Below are positions 7,850 through 16,971 of a DNA stretch of 64,000 nucleotides, one piece after another; within the stretch, counting starts at the first letter, position 1, and each line of letters starts with the position of its first letter. The notes beneath the pieces are model-generated. The model had not been told where the DNA came from, searched no databases, and worked only from the letters and a program-made list of their open reading frames with translations. This DNA comes from Yersinia mollaretii ATCC 43969 (GTDB lineage: Bacteria > Pseudomonadota > Gammaproteobacteria > Enterobacterales > Enterobacteriaceae): NCBI RefSeq assembly GCF_013282725.1, contig NZ_CP054043.1:2976001-3040000 (forward strand), given 5' to 3'. A program made the translations under genes and the position numbers.

Positions 7850-9514
7850 TTAGCCAAGCTCATTCGGATCAAGCGCGTTTGGAATGTTTTTGATCTCTTC
7901 CCAACGTGCACCTTCCAGCCGGTAACCGGTAGCTGGACCCGCGTAGTCATTGACGTCATTCACCGCTGACAGCACTTGGTTGTCACCTTTGATGATCGCC
8001 GAGGTGTGCAGGTAGTCACCGGCAATTTTGGCTTTCTGGATGTTGAGCATGTCTTGCGCCACATCTTCGAAACCACCTTGTGCCAAGGCCTTAACCACTT
8101 CCAGACCGGTGCGGTTTTTGCTGATGATCTCCTGAGCGAACTTGATGTCTTCGACGATGTTACGGTCCGGCATATCTTTCGAGCCGTGAGCATAAGTGGC
8201 CGCAATCACCTCTTCGTCAGTGATGGGCGGTAGCCCCATTCCGGCGAACACCGCTTGCAGGGCGCGCGCGGCTTTATTACGAATCGCCACCACGTCCGCT
8301 TCCAACACTGGGCGCAAGCCGCCATCCACTTTCAGGTCGCGCTGTAACACGTTGTAATCGTCAAAGTCTTCGGCGTCTTCGTTGGAGCCAGCGAACATGT
8401 TGTCGTAGTTCGGCACCGCAGAATAACCGGAGGAGATAAAGTCAGTCCCCGGCAGGAACTGCATCAGCAGGCGTGCAGTACGGCGCATATCTGAGTGGGT
8501 AAAGGTCTGGTCGTTACTGGAGGCGCACTCTAAGTCCAGCGCCGAACAGATCAGGTTCTCCGCCAAGATGGCACGGATGCCGGATGGCACAGCCGAAGGC
8601 ACACCGACGCAGCTTACTGAGCCGTTTTGCAGCCCTTGAACCCCAGCCGCTTTGGTGATGTAGATACAGCGAGCCTCCAGATAAAGCATGGATTTACCTT
8701 CGGCGTAGCCCATTTGGACTTCAGAGCCGGAGCCAGAGGTAAAGCGCATTTTTAACCCGCGTGAGGCATAGGAGGAGGCAAGGAAGCCTTTCGACCATGG
8801 GGTGTCATCGCCGTCGGTAAACACCGGTTCTGTCCCATAGACCGAAATGGTTTCGGCGTAACAGGTGTGGCCCAACATGCCTAATTTCAGCTCGGTGGCT
8901 TCTTCCAGCGAACATTGGGTCAGTACACCGGGGCGACCGACTTGCGAACCGACCAACAGCGCGATGGCATTAAAGGGCGCATAACGGGCTACGGCCACCG
9001 TGGTTTCCTGCTCGTCGAAGCCACGGAATGCGCCTTCGGCAGCATCGGCGGCAATCTGCACCGGATTATCTTTGACGTTGGTGACGTGAGCTTGCTGTGA
9101 TGGGGTACGACGTGCGCGCATTTTCTGCATCGACATCATCATCTCCACCACATTCATGTGGGAGACCACTTCGACGATTTTGGCCGGTGTCATGGCGGTC
9201 GTCAGCGGCACAATGGTGCGGCGCGACACATTGGGGTCACACAACATATTGGCCAGCTTGATGGAATCCATCTTCATCACCTCTTCCGCGTGGTCGAGAT
9301 TGATGCCGTAGCGGGCGATAAAGTGATCGATCAGGTCGAAACTGCTCTGTGGTTTGCCATCCAGCTCGGTCACCACGCCGTTAACGATCTTGATGGAGGG
9401 TTTAGGATCGTTCGGGCTTTCCATGGCAATAAAGCCTTCCTCGATCCACTCTTTGACAAAGCCGTCCTGATTAACCGGGCGTTTCGCCAACGCTTCAAAT
9501 CTTTTCGATTTCAT
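7850..9514 (-). CDS. pduC: Propanediol dehydratase large subunit
   Basis: The 554-residue alpha subunit holds the TIM-barrel active site where adenosylcobalamin generates the radical that dehydrates 1,2-propanediol. It begins MKSKRFEALAKRPVNQDGFV and is almost colinear with the 554-residue Salmonella protein. Segments such as TSGSGSEVQMGYAEGKSML and QNGSVSCVGVP are strongly conserved in diol and glycerol dehydratases. It follows pduB by 20 bases. Dependence on B12 explains the neighbouring cbi/cob operon. Confidence 0.98.
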   Translation of the reverse strand: MKSKRFEALAKRPVNQDGFVKEWIEEGFIAMESPNDPKPSIKIVNGVVTELDGKPQSSFDLIDHFIARYGINLDHAEEVMKMDSIKLANMLCDPNVSRRTIVPLTTAMTPAKIVEVVSHMNVVEMMMSMQKMRARRTPSQQAHVTNVKDNPVQIAADAAEGAFRGFDEQETTVAVARYAPFNAIALLVGSQVGRPGVLTQCSLEEATELKLGMLGHTCYAETISVYGTEPVFTDGDDTPWSKGFLASSYASRGLKMRFTSGSGSEVQMGYAEGKSMLYLEARCIYITKAAGVQGLQNGSVSCVGVPSAVPSGIRAILAENLICSALDLECASSNDQTFTHSDMRRTARLLMQFLPGTDFISSGYSAVPNYDNMFAGSNEDAEDFDDYNVLQRDLKVDGGLRPVLEADVVAIRNKAARALQAVFAGMGLPPITDEEVIAATYAHGSKDMPDRNIVEDIKFAQEIISKNRTGLEVVKALAQGGFEDVAQDMLNIQKAKIAGDYLHTSAIIKGDNQVLSAVNDVNDYAGPATGYRLEGARWEEIKNIPNALDPNELG

Positions 9515-9534
9515 GAAACAGCCTCACTGTGGCG

Positions 9535-10347
9535 TCAGATATAAGAAGGGCGGTCGTTTTTCGGTTCAGAACCCAAGGTTCCTAAGACCGTTTTGCCGAT
9601 CTCACGGGCAGAGATGACTGCCTGACGGACTGCGCCAGAGTCGCCGGAGATAACCAGAATCACTTCGTTACTGAAGCTGGTGCCCTGTGCCGGAGAGCTG
9701 TAAGCCACCACGTCAACATTGGCGGATTTCACAGCAGTATCGGCCATCAGCACCCCAATTGACGCCGGAGCACCCACAATCACGCCGCAAGAGCGACCCA
9801 GTGGTGCGCCGAAGGCTTTCTCTAAGGCATGACTGGCGCGGGCGCTGTATTGCAGCTCAATGTGGCCCGCTTCATTGGCGTAAACGTCGCCGAAGGTCCG
9901 GTCCAACTCTTTCAGTGCCACTTCGACGGCGCGTTTGACATCAGACACATCATCACCGCCGAAGATAATCAGTGAACCATGACCGGCACCGCCTTTGGTG
10001 TCGCGGGGTAACTCAATGCTGACCACTTCGGTATTGGTGGCTTTGACTGCTTCATCGGCTGCCATAATGTGTGGGCCTGCGCCAGTACGCGCGCCCAAAA
10101 TGCCGATCGAGCGGTAGCGTTTTTCCAGCTTCATTGCGTCTAGCAGGGCGCTATCGACGTTGGCGATAACCAGACCGACCGTGTCACCGATCGCGGTTCC
10201 AACAAATTCCGTTAAACTGCACGTTTTCTCAGCCATAGCCGTATCTCGTTGTTTATGGGAGGGTTGCGTAGAAGACGCCGGAGCGTGTTCACTGACTTTC
10301 GCTATCACCTGCGCCATGATTTGGTCGACCAGGTCATTGCTTTTCAT
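9535..10347 (-). CDS. pduB: Microcompartment tandem-BMC shell protein PduB / PduB'
   Basis: A trimer-forming shell protein with two BMC domains in tandem (about residues 50-150 and 155-265). In Salmonella the gene gives two products, PduB and a shorter PduB', from two starts; the same internal start is visible here as ATG 10236 ([20 protein letters not shown]), giving 233 residues against 270 for the full form. The N-terminal 37 residues unique to PduB link the shell to the enzyme core in Salmonella. The ATG overlaps the pduA stop (ATGA). Confidence 0.96.
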   Translation of the reverse strand: MKSNDLVDQIMAQVIAKVSEHAPASSTQPSHKQRDTAMAEKTCSLTEFVGTAIGDTVGLVIANVDSALLDAMKLEKRYRSIGILGARTGAGPHIMAADEAVKATNTEVVSIELPRDTKGGAGHGSLIIFGGDDVSDVKRAVEVALKELDRTFGDVYANEAGHIELQYSARASHALEKAFGAPLGRSCGVIVGAPASIGVLMADTAVKSANVDVVAYSSPAQGTSFSNEVILVISGDSGAVRQAVISAREIGKTVLGTLGSEPKNDRPSYI

Positions 10348-10643
10348 TCGTGACTTCCCTTAGGTAGACGGCCCTTCGGTAAAAAAGCCTCGACATCGGT
10401 ATGTGGGCGCGGAATCACATGAGTTGATTTCACTTCGCCCACTTTAGCGGCCGCGCTAGCCCCTGCATCGGTAGCCGCTTTCACTGCCCCGACATCACCC
10501 CGGACGATGACGGTGACCAAGCCCGAGCCGATTTTTTCGTAGCCCACCAATGTCACATTGGCCGATTTCACCATGGTGTCAGCCGCCTCAATAGCTGCGG
10601 TCAACCCTTTGGTTTCCACCATTCCTAGTGCTTCTTGTTGCAT
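10344..10643 (-). CDS. pduA: Major microcompartment shell protein PduA
   Basis: First gene of the pdu operon; a 99-residue BMC hexamer whose pore in Salmonella passes propanediol. Start chosen at ATG 10643 ([20 protein letters not shown]) because it matches the family N terminus; longer in-frame readings add a non-family hydrophobic stretch. The C terminus carries a duplicated PKG ([10 protein letters not shown]) not present in PduJ. The region upstream to 11283 holds the pdu control region. Confidence 0.97.
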   Translation of the reverse strand: MQQEALGMVETKGLTAAIEAADTMVKSANVTLVGYEKIGSGLVTVIVRGDVGAVKAATDAGASAAAKVGEVKSTHVIPRPHTDVEAFLPKGRLPKGSHE

Positions 10644-11283
10644 AAGTACCTCGACAAATATCATGTTCAAAAATAATGTTGTTATATTCAGTAATAACGT
10701 TGTCAGGTTCGTGCTGAGAACGAATATACAAACAAGCAATGAAAAAGAATGGCTGTATTGAATTTACTGGCGGGAATGGTTAGCGACCCAATAACAAAAT
10801 ATTGTCATCACAATGCGCTAGTGGCGTGTTTTTTATGGGGATTCTCATTATTTATTAGGGTAATAACTGGTCATTGACTATTCAAAATTTAAATTAAGTA
10901 GGTGACAGTTGTTATTTATTTTGATAATCGCGCGCCTGCCCAGTAATAGAGGGGATGGAGGTCAATATAAATATAATGGGAGAGCTGGCGGTGTATTAAA
11001 GGTAAAAGTGCGAGCCTGATAACAATAACGGAAAGAATAAAGAGCAAGAAAGTCATATGGCTGAATAAAACCTAAAAGTCTCTGTTTGCATGGGGTTAAC
11101 GCTAATTTTGGCGGCAGCAATGGCAAGAATGTGTTATCGAAAGTCTAGTTTTTGTTTAATGAATCACGAATCACGACAACACTTTCATTTTGCGCCTCTT
11201 TATAGTGGCTGAGTCAAGGGCCGTGCACTACTTCATCTACTTTTGGGTAGATTGATCATAATAATCACAAGCAGGGTAACTCT
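10644..11283. other. Divergent pduA / pduF control region, no gene
   Basis: A 640-base AT-rich intergenic region separating the minus-strand pdu operon from plus-strand pduF. No coding frame of family quality was seen. It contains an 18-bp sequence (10791-10808) repeated in inverse orientation upstream of the cob operon, a 12-bp sequence (10877-10888) repeated directly there, and two related AATAAYGTTGT segments near 10671 and 10692. Activator (PocR) and global regulator sites are expected here by analogy with Salmonella. Confidence 0.7.
10791..10808 (-). promoter_or_regulatory. Candidate PocR site upstream of pduA
   Basis: Reads ATGACAATATTTTGTTAT on the minus strand, about 150 bases upstream of the pduA ATG. 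The identical 18 bases occur on the plus strand at 13396-13413 upstream of the cob riboswitch. It is an imperfect palindrome. Both operons are PocR-activated in Salmonella, so a PocR operator is the simplest reading; this is inference. Confidence 0.5.
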
Positions 11284-12099
11284 ATGAACGACTCACTCAA
11301 GGCTCAGTGTATTGCAGAATTTCTTGGTACTGGGCTATTTCTGTTTTTTGGTATTAGTTGTCTGGCGGCACTGAAAGTGGCGGGGGCCAGTTTTGGTTTA
11401 TGGGAAATCTGTATCGTGTGGGGGTTGGGGATTTCATTGGCCGTTTATCTGACCGCAGGGATTTCCGGCGCTCACCTTAACCCCGCGATTACCATTGCGC
11501 TGTGGCTATTTGCTTGTTTCCCCGGCCGCAAAGTGATCCCTTACTCTATCGCCCAAGTGGCGGGGGCGTTTGGTGGCGCGGCACTCTCCTATATGCTGTA
11601 TCACAACTTATTTACTGATTTTGAAACGGCACATCAGATGGTGCGCGGCAGCTTGGAAAGTCTGCAATTAGCCAGTATTTTCAGTACCTTCCCATCACCG
11701 GCTATCAGTGTTTGGCAGGCCGCATTTGTTGAAATCATCATCACCTCGATTCTGATGGGGCTGATTATGGCGTTGACCGATGATGGCAATGGTGTGCCGC
11801 GTGGCGCATTAGGGCCATTGTTAATTGGTATTCTGGTGGCGGTCATTGGGGCATCTACCGGCCCGTTAACCGGCTTTGCCATGAATCCAGCACGTGACTT
11901 CGGTCCTAAATTATTTACTTTCTTTGCCGGGTGGGGAAAAATTTCCATGACCGGTGGCCGCGATATTCCCTATTTCATCATCCCTATCGTGGCTCCTATT
12001 ATTGGCGCTTGTCTGGGCGCGGCGGTCTATCGTTTCTTCATTGGCAAAAATCTGGCGTGCAATACCTGTAAATTAGAGGATGAAGAAGCCGCTAATTAG
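11284..12099 (+). CDS. pduF: Propanediol diffusion facilitator PduF
   Basis: A 271-residue inner-membrane channel of the MIP/aquaglyceroporin family, expected to admit 1,2-propanediol. Both pore motifs are present: HLNPAIT at about residue 64 and AMNPARD at about residue 200. About six membrane spans are apparent (for example IAEFLGTGLFLFFGISCLAAL near the N terminus). Transcribed away from the pdu operon, ahead of pocR, as in Salmonella. The substrate is assigned from context and family; sequence alone would also fit GlpF. Confidence 0.94.
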   Translation: MNDSLKAQCIAEFLGTGLFLFFGISCLAALKVAGASFGLWEICIVWGLGISLAVYLTAGISGAHLNPAITIALWLFACFPGRKVIPYSIAQVAGAFGGAALSYMLYHNLFTDFETAHQMVRGSLESLQLASIFSTFPSPAISVWQAAFVEIIITSILMGLIMALTDDGNGVPRGALGPLLIGILVAVIGASTGPLTGFAMNPARDFGPKLFTFFAGWGKISMTGGRDIPYFIIPIVAPIIGACLGAAVYRFFIGKNLACNTCKLEDEEAAN

Positions 12100-12402
12100 T
12101 TGTCTGGCGGTTAACGCGAATTTCCTCATCTTGAAACGGTGAAACAGGATGAGGAAATTTCGTGATCTGTTCTGGTTAATGGGTTGATTATTGTCCCCTG
12201 TTGACGATGACTCTGGTAAGGTGGATTGTTATTTATCTTCATTTTTCCAGAGAGTAAACCTTCACAGGGAAATAGGTTTTTATCTTGCTAACGGGAATGA
12301 AAATATAACAATGCGTTAACACATTAAACATAACAGGGATGATTTGTGGCAACAAACAAAAACGTAATAACAATAAATTATAATTAACTGAGAGGTTTTA
12401 TC
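12100..12402. other. pduF-pocR intergenic region with hairpin
   Basis: This 303-base gap contains a 12-bp perfect inverted repeat, AATTTCCTCATC (12119-12130) with GATGAGGAAATT (12148-12159), just after pduF. It could attenuate or terminate the pduF transcript, although the run of T after it is only three long. The rest is AT-rich and should hold the pocR promoter; no precise site could be assigned. Ribosome site GAGAGG precedes the pocR ATG. Confidence 0.55.
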
Positions 12403-13305
12403 ATGATTTCTGCCAGTTCTCTAAACTCAGAGCTCATCAATAAAATCGCGCAGGACTTTGCTCAGGCAACGGGGTTGGCCGTAGTGGTGGTCAATATTCA
12501 CGGCGAAGAGATTTCCGACTTATTTAATTTCACGCCATTTTGTCAATTAATGCGTCAAGACCCAGTGAACCACCTTCGCTGTCGAATGAGTGATCGTTGT
12601 GGCGGTCTTGAAGCCTCAAAATCCAATGAACCTTGTATTTATCGCTGTCACGCTGGGCTGACGGACTTCTCTATTCCGCTGGTGATTGCCGGCCATCTGG
12701 TGGGGTTTGTGTTATGCGGTCAGGTGCGGTTGCACTCTGATGTTTATCTGATTGATATTTTGAATATTGATAACCACTGGAAACAGAATCCGGCCCTGAT
12801 GGATGAGTTCCACAATGTGCCAATAATGGATTTTTCGCGGGTGATCGCCTCGGCGGATCTGCTGAAGCTGATTGTTGAGAATTGCTTAAAAAAACACCTC
12901 AACTTCGTGGTCATTAATGACAATATGGGCAGCAAAGAGCCGGGCAAGGTACGGCCTGTTCATCCGCACGATAGCAAAATGAAGAAAGTCTTACGCTACA
13001 TCGATACCCATCTGTCAGAAGAGCTGCGGCTAGAGGATGTGGCGAGTAAGGTCTATCTCAGCCCCTACTATTTCAGCAAATTATTCAAAAAATATCAGGG
13101 CATCGGGTTTAATGCTTGGGTGAACCAGCAACGGATGGCCAATGCCAGAGAGATGCTGCAACACAGCGATTGGAGTATTGCCAGTATTGCCAAGAATCTG
13201 GGTTTTTCGCAAACCAGTTATTTTTGCAAAGTGTTCCGCCAGACCTATAACGTTACACCGCAGGTATTTCGCTCACTCTCTTCTGAACGCAGCGAAATGG
13301 AATAA
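12403..13305 (+). CDS. pocR: AraC-family activator of the pdu and cob operons
   Basis: A 300-residue transcriptional activator (Salmonella PocR has 303) responding to propanediol. The N-terminal sensory domain (about 1-170) contains the PocR cysteine cluster: FCQLMRQDP, LRCRMSDRCGG and PCIYRCHAGL. The C-terminal AraC-type DNA-binding domain (about 200-297) has two helix-turn-helices, seen as LEDVASKVYLSPYYFSKLFK and IASIAKNLGFSQTSYFCKVF. Its position between pdu and cob matches Salmonella, where it activates both. Known family role; target sites here are inferred. Confidence 0.95.
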   Translation: MISASSLNSELINKIAQDFAQATGLAVVVVNIHGEEISDLFNFTPFCQLMRQDPVNHLRCRMSDRCGGLEASKSNEPCIYRCHAGLTDFSIPLVIAGHLVGFVLCGQVRLHSDVYLIDILNIDNHWKQNPALMDEFHNVPIMDFSRVIASADLLKLIVENCLKKHLNFVVINDNMGSKEPGKVRPVHPHDSKMKKVLRYIDTHLSEELRLEDVASKVYLSPYYFSKLFKKYQGIGFNAWVNQQRMANAREMLQHSDWSIASIAKNLGFSQTSYFCKVFRQTYNVTPQVFRSLSSERSEME

Positions 13306-13689
13306 CTGTGATTGAGTTAATATTATTCAATTGCGCCCTGTGCTTTCGTTTTCTATTTAACAAATAAGCTAAAAATTAACTATTCAAAATAATTAATGAC
13401 AATATTTTGTTATCCTTAGAATGGCTTTATTTACAGTAACTGGTTGTTATTGATTGTTTTTCTAAAGTCAGACGGCAATTTTTTGTTGTTTTGATGCCAG
13501 AAAAGGATCACCAAAAAATGAAATTCACCATTTTTTCTGAACGGAAAGGCGTATATTAATTTTATGGCAGGCTAATAAAATGCCCATGAATAATCGCGCT
13601 GTTATAACAGTGTAAATAAAGAGATAAATTAGATAACGAAATAATAAATTAAATAACAGAATCTACTGTTTTAAGTATTTGTAGTTACT
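13306..13689. other. cob operon upstream control region
   Basis: A 384-base AT-rich stretch between pocR and the cobalamin riboswitch, without a gene. It contains ACTATTCAAAAT (13379-13390) and, six bases on, the 18-bp sequence ATGACAATATTTTGTTAT (13396-13413), both also present in the pdu control region. The cob promoter should lie between these and the riboswitch, but no convincing -35/-10 pair could be fixed by eye. Confidence 0.65.
13396..13413 (+). promoter_or_regulatory. Candidate PocR site upstream of the cob operon
   Basis: Reads ATGACAATATTTTGTTAT on the plus strand, identical to the minus-strand reading of 10791-10808 upstream of pduA. In each case it points toward the operon it precedes. 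An 18-base exact match in two co-regulated promoters is unlikely by chance in about 1 kb of control DNA; assignment to PocR is inference. Confidence 0.5.
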
Positions 13690-13870
13690 GATAGGGTCAT
13701 GTTATGCGCTAAAGCATAACTGGGAAGGGGGTGACAATCCCCCGCAGCCCCCGCTGCTGTGATGCTGACGAACCCGCTGTTACCACTGATCCATCGGATT
13801 GGGAAGGTGCGGGGGAGAATGACGCTAAGCCAGAAGACCAGCCAGATCGGTAAAAGATATTCAACTCCTT
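13690..13870 (+). promoter_or_regulatory. Cobalamin (adenosylcobalamin) riboswitch
   Basis: The leader of the cob operon contains the conserved core of a B12 riboswitch: GGGAAGGGGGTGACAATCCC then GCAGCCCCCGCTGCTGTGATG (13730-13764), a GGGAAGGTGC segment at 13801, and the B12 box AAGCCAGAAGACCAGCC at 13827-13843. It would turn down cob expression when adenosylcobalamin is plentiful. Boundaries are approximate. The expression platform is the hairpin at 13942-13963. Confidence 0.95.
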
Positions 13871-13941
13871 CGGTGGGAAGCGGGTTGTCATCAGATGCGC
13901 GCAGCGGTGACGTTGCGTAGACGCACCTTTTTGACACTGCT

Positions 13942-13968
13942 ATCCCGCTTGAAATGGCGGGATTTTTT
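13942..13968 (+). promoter_or_regulatory. Riboswitch expression hairpin over the cbiA ribosome site
   Basis: ATCCCGC (13942-13948) pairs with GCGGGAT (13957-13963), seven base pairs, followed by a run of T (13963-13968) that ends directly before the cbiA ATG at 13969. The 3' arm GGCGGGA is also the only plausible ribosome-binding site for that ATG. The structure could therefore hide the ribosome site, terminate transcription, or both. Confidence 0.7.
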
Positions 13969-15369
13969 ATGCAACGGTCAGGCAAACACGCCTTTATTAT
14001 CGCCGGAACAGGCAGCGGATGCGGCAAAACCACCGTGACGCTGGGCATTCTGCGTGCCTTGATGGCCCGAGGGCTGTCGGTGCAGCCATTTAAAGTGGGG
14101 CCAGATTACCTCGACACTGGCTGGCATACCGCCGTCAGCGGCGTGACCTCACGCAATCTCGATGCCTTTATGTTGCCCCCCACCACCCTCAATGGGCTGT
14201 ATAACCAGCATATGCGCCATGCCGATGTGGCGGTGATTGAGGGGGTGATGGGGCTGTACGACGGTTACGGCATCGACCCCGATTATTGCAGCAGTGCCGC
14301 GATGGCGAAGCAACTGGGCTGTCCGGTGATTTTGCTGGTGGATGGCAAGGCGGTCTCGACCTCGGTCGCCGCCACCGTCATGGGTTTCTGCCAGTTTGAC
14401 CCCAAGCTGGTGATTGCTGGGGTGATTGTTAACCGCGTCAACTCTGACTCTCACTATCAGCTATTGCGCCACGCCATTGAGCACTATTGCGGCATTCCGG
14501 TCTTGGGCCGTTTGCCAGTGATGGAAGAGGTGGCGTTGCCATCGCGCCATTTGGGGTTGATTCCGGCACCCGAGCGGAGTGGGGCGGGCAAGCCGCCGGA
14601 CAGTGATCCGTGCTGGCAGCGACTGGCACAGCAGATTGAGGCGACCCTTGATCTCGATCGGCTACTGGCGCTGACCCACTGTGCCGCACTGCCCGCAGGC
14701 ACCCCACCTGAGTTACCTCCCCATACATTGGCCGATGGCCTGACACTGGCCCTCGCCGAAGATGAAGCCTTCAATTTCTACTATCCCGACAATCTGGATC
14801 TGCTCGAGCAAGCTGGAGTGCGCATCCAACGTTTTAGCCCGCTGCATGACCGCCAGTTGCCCGCTTGCCAGATGATCTATCTGGGCGGCGGCTACCCCGA
14901 GATCCACGCCGCTAAGCTGGCCGCCAATACTGCCATGCGCGCGGCGTTACAGCAGGCTCACCGCCAACAGATCCCTCTGTATGCCGAGTGTGGCGGCTTG
15001 ATGTATCTCGGCGACGGTTTAACTGATGAACAGGGGCAGCGCCATTCGATGGTGGGGATTTTGTCCGGCGAAAGCCGGATGGGAAAACGGCTGACCCGCT
15101 TTGGTTACTGTCAGGCCGAGGCTCGCCGCGACACCCTATTGGCGGCCCAAGGCGAGACTCTGCGCGGTCATGAATTCCACTATTCCGATTTTACCAGCGC
15201 ACTGACGCCCGCCTTTGATAGCAGCAAGTGGCGCGATGGTGTCGCCCTCCAGCGCTGGCAAAGCGGCTATCAAGTGGCGAACACCCAAGCCAGCTACCTG
15301 CATATCCACTTCGCCCAACGCCCCGGTTTACTCAATGGCTGGCTGAGCGCGGCTCGGAGTCGGCTATGA
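13969..15369 (+). CDS. cbiA: Cobyrinate a,c-diamide synthase
   Basis: Amidates the a and c side chains of cobyrinate using glutamine and ATP. The N-terminal P-loop domain has GTGSGCGKTT at about residue 13 and the C-terminal domain is a triad-type glutamine amidotransferase with the nucleophile in YAECGGLMYLG at about residue 340. An earlier in-frame ATG at 13954 lies inside the riboswitch hairpin loop; the start at 13969 (MQRSGKHAFIIAGTG) matches family N termini better and gives 466 residues. First gene of the cob operon; its stop overlaps the cbiB start. Confidence 0.95.
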   Translation: MQRSGKHAFIIAGTGSGCGKTTVTLGILRALMARGLSVQPFKVGPDYLDTGWHTAVSGVTSRNLDAFMLPPTTLNGLYNQHMRHADVAVIEGVMGLYDGYGIDPDYCSSAAMAKQLGCPVILLVDGKAVSTSVAATVMGFCQFDPKLVIAGVIVNRVNSDSHYQLLRHAIEHYCGIPVLGRLPVMEEVALPSRHLGLIPAPERSGAGKPPDSDPCWQRLAQQIEATLDLDRLLALTHCAALPAGTPPELPPHTLADGLTLALAEDEAFNFYYPDNLDLLEQAGVRIQRFSPLHDRQLPACQMIYLGGGYPEIHAAKLAANTAMRAALQQAHRQQIPLYAECGGLMYLGDGLTDEQGQRHSMVGILSGESRMGKRLTRFGYCQAEARRDTLLAAQGETLRGHEFHYSDFTSALTPAFDSSKWRDGVALQRWQSGYQVANTQASYLHIHFAQRPGLLNGWLSAARSRL

Positions 15370-16322
15370 CCCTCGCCGCGTGGTTTGTGGCTTTCTTGCT
15401 CGATAGCTGGCTCGGCGACCCGCCGCACTGGCCCCATCCGGTGCGCTGGATAGGCAATTTGATCACGTGGCTGCAACGGGGAATTCGCGCGGTTTGCCAC
15501 AGCGAGCGCTCACTGAAATGGGGGGGAGCGCTGTTGTGGCTGCTGGTGGTCGGTGTGACTTGGCTGGTGAGTTGGGGATTTTTAGCGCTGATGACGCAGA
15601 TTAACCCTTGGCTCGGCTGGTTGGCGCAAGTGTGGATGATTTACACCCTGCTGGCGGGGCGCTGCTTGAGTGACGCGGCACAGCACGTGTTTGAGGCGCT
15701 GCAAACGGGGTCGCTGGCGCAGAGTCGCGAAAAGCTGTCATGGATTGTTGGGCGCGATACCTCGCAACTGGAAAAACCGCAGATCACCCGCGCGGTGGTG
15801 GAGACCGTGGCGGAGAACAGTGTCGATGGCGTGATTGCCCCGCTGTTTTTCCTGATGTTAGGCGGCCCACCGCTGGCGATGGCCTACAAAGCGGTCAATA
15901 CCTTGGATTCGATGGTGGGGTACAAAACCCCGAAATACCGGGCGATCGGTTATGTGTCGGCACGAATGGATGATCTGGCGAACTGGCTACCTGCGCGGCT
16001 GAGCTGGTTACTGCTCAGTGCGGCGGCGGGGTTGATTCGGGCTGATTATCGGCAGGCGCTGCGCATCGGTTGGCGCGATCGCTATCAACACGCCAGCCCG
16101 AACTGTGCATGGTCGGAAGCCACGGTAGCCGGAGCCTTGGGGGTGCGCCTCGGTGGCCCGAATCACTACTTTGGCGAGCGGGTCGAAAAGCCTTGGATTG
16201 GTGATGATCGGCGTGAAATCGCGCTCGAAGACATTCCGCGCAGCATCAATTTGATGCGGATAGCGTCACTGTTAGCCCTTCTACTCTTTGCCCTGATTCA
16301 CCTGCTGCTGGTCGGCATTTAA
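15366..16322 (+). CDS. cbiB: Adenosylcobinamide-phosphate synthase
   Basis: An integral membrane enzyme that attaches the aminopropanol arm to adenosylcobyric acid. 318 residues from ATG 15366, which overlaps the cbiA stop (ATGA); Salmonella CbiB has 319. The N terminus MTLAAWFVAFLLDSWLGDPP and the segment ETVAENSVDGVIAPLFF at about residue 145 are family signatures, and several hydrophobic spans are evident. The longer frame upstream reads through cbiA and was not used. Confidence 0.95.
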   Translation: MTLAAWFVAFLLDSWLGDPPHWPHPVRWIGNLITWLQRGIRAVCHSERSLKWGGALLWLLVVGVTWLVSWGFLALMTQINPWLGWLAQVWMIYTLLAGRCLSDAAQHVFEALQTGSLAQSREKLSWIVGRDTSQLEKPQITRAVVETVAENSVDGVIAPLFFLMLGGPPLAMAYKAVNTLDSMVGYKTPKYRAIGYVSARMDDLANWLPARLSWLLLSAAAGLIRADYRQALRIGWRDRYQHASPNCAWSEATVAGALGVRLGGPNHYFGERVEKPWIGDDRREIALEDIPRSINLMRIASLLALLLFALIHLLLVGI

Positions 16323-16335
16323 CAAGGATAACCTG

Positions 16336-16971
16336 ATGAACTATATAAAAAACCCGCAGCAGATCGAGCAAAACAGCTTCGTGATTATCGGCGATATCAT
16401 TGCCGAGCAGCGGCCCGATTACCACTTTGCCAGTGAAATGCACGAAGCGGTGATCAAGCGGGTGATCCATACCACGGCCGATTTTGATTGGCTGGATATT
16501 CTGCACTTCTCGCCGCAGGTCTTGACCCACATTACTGAGGGCATCCAACGCGGTTGCACTCTCTACACCGACACCACCATGGCGATGTCCGGCATCAATA
16601 AAACGCTACTCAAGCAGATGGGCTGTGAATGCCGCTGCTATATCAGTGACCCACGAGTGGTGGAGAGTGCGCCGCAACAGGGCATCACCCGCTCAATGGC
16701 GGCGGTGGATGTGGCGCTGGCGGAGCCGGGCGAAAAACTGTTTGTGTTCGGCAATGCACCCACCGCGCTATTTCGCCTGCTGGAGCGGCAAGGCACGCCA
16801 GTGGCGGTGATTGGGGTACCGGTCGGTTTTGTCGGCGCGGCGGAATCAAAAGCGGCGCTGGCTGAAAGTGAGCTGCCCTGTATCGCCGCGCTGGGGCGCA
16901 AAGGCGGCAGCAATGTGGCGGCCGCCATCATCAACGCCATCCTCTACCAGTTACGGGGGCGCGATGAGTGA
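16336..16971 (+). CDS. cbiC: Cobalt-precorrin-8 methylmutase
   Basis: Moves the C11 methyl group to C12, giving cobyrinate. 211 residues, usual family length (Salmonella 210). It starts [18 protein letters not shown], and contains [20 protein letters not shown] and [15 protein letters not shown], conserved across CbiC/CobH. Ribosome site AAGGA lies 7 bases before the ATG. Its end overlaps cbiD by 8 bases. Confidence 0.96.
   Translation: MNYIKNPQQIEQNSFVIIGDIIAEQRPDYHFASEMHEAVIKRVIHTTADFDWLDILHFSPQVLTHITEGIQRGCTLYTDTTMAMSGINKTLLKQMGCECRCYISDPRVVESAPQQGITRSMAAVDVALAEPGEKLFVFGNAPTALFRLLERQGTPVAVIGVPVGFVGAAESKAALAESELPCIAALGRKGGSNVAAAIINAILYQLRGRDE

Noticed and set aside
10644..10739. N-terminal extension of pduA (33 hydrophobic residues)
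   Set aside because: PduA proteins begin at MQQEALG; the extension is AT-rich promoter DNA read through from an alternative start.
13671..14048. Minus-strand 125-residue frame over the cob leader
   Set aside because: It lies opposite the conserved B12 riboswitch and cbiA start; the RNA element explains the sequence.
15228..15365. N-terminal extension of cbiB inside cbiA
   Set aside because: Out-of-frame reading of the cbiA C terminus; the family N terminus begins at 15366.
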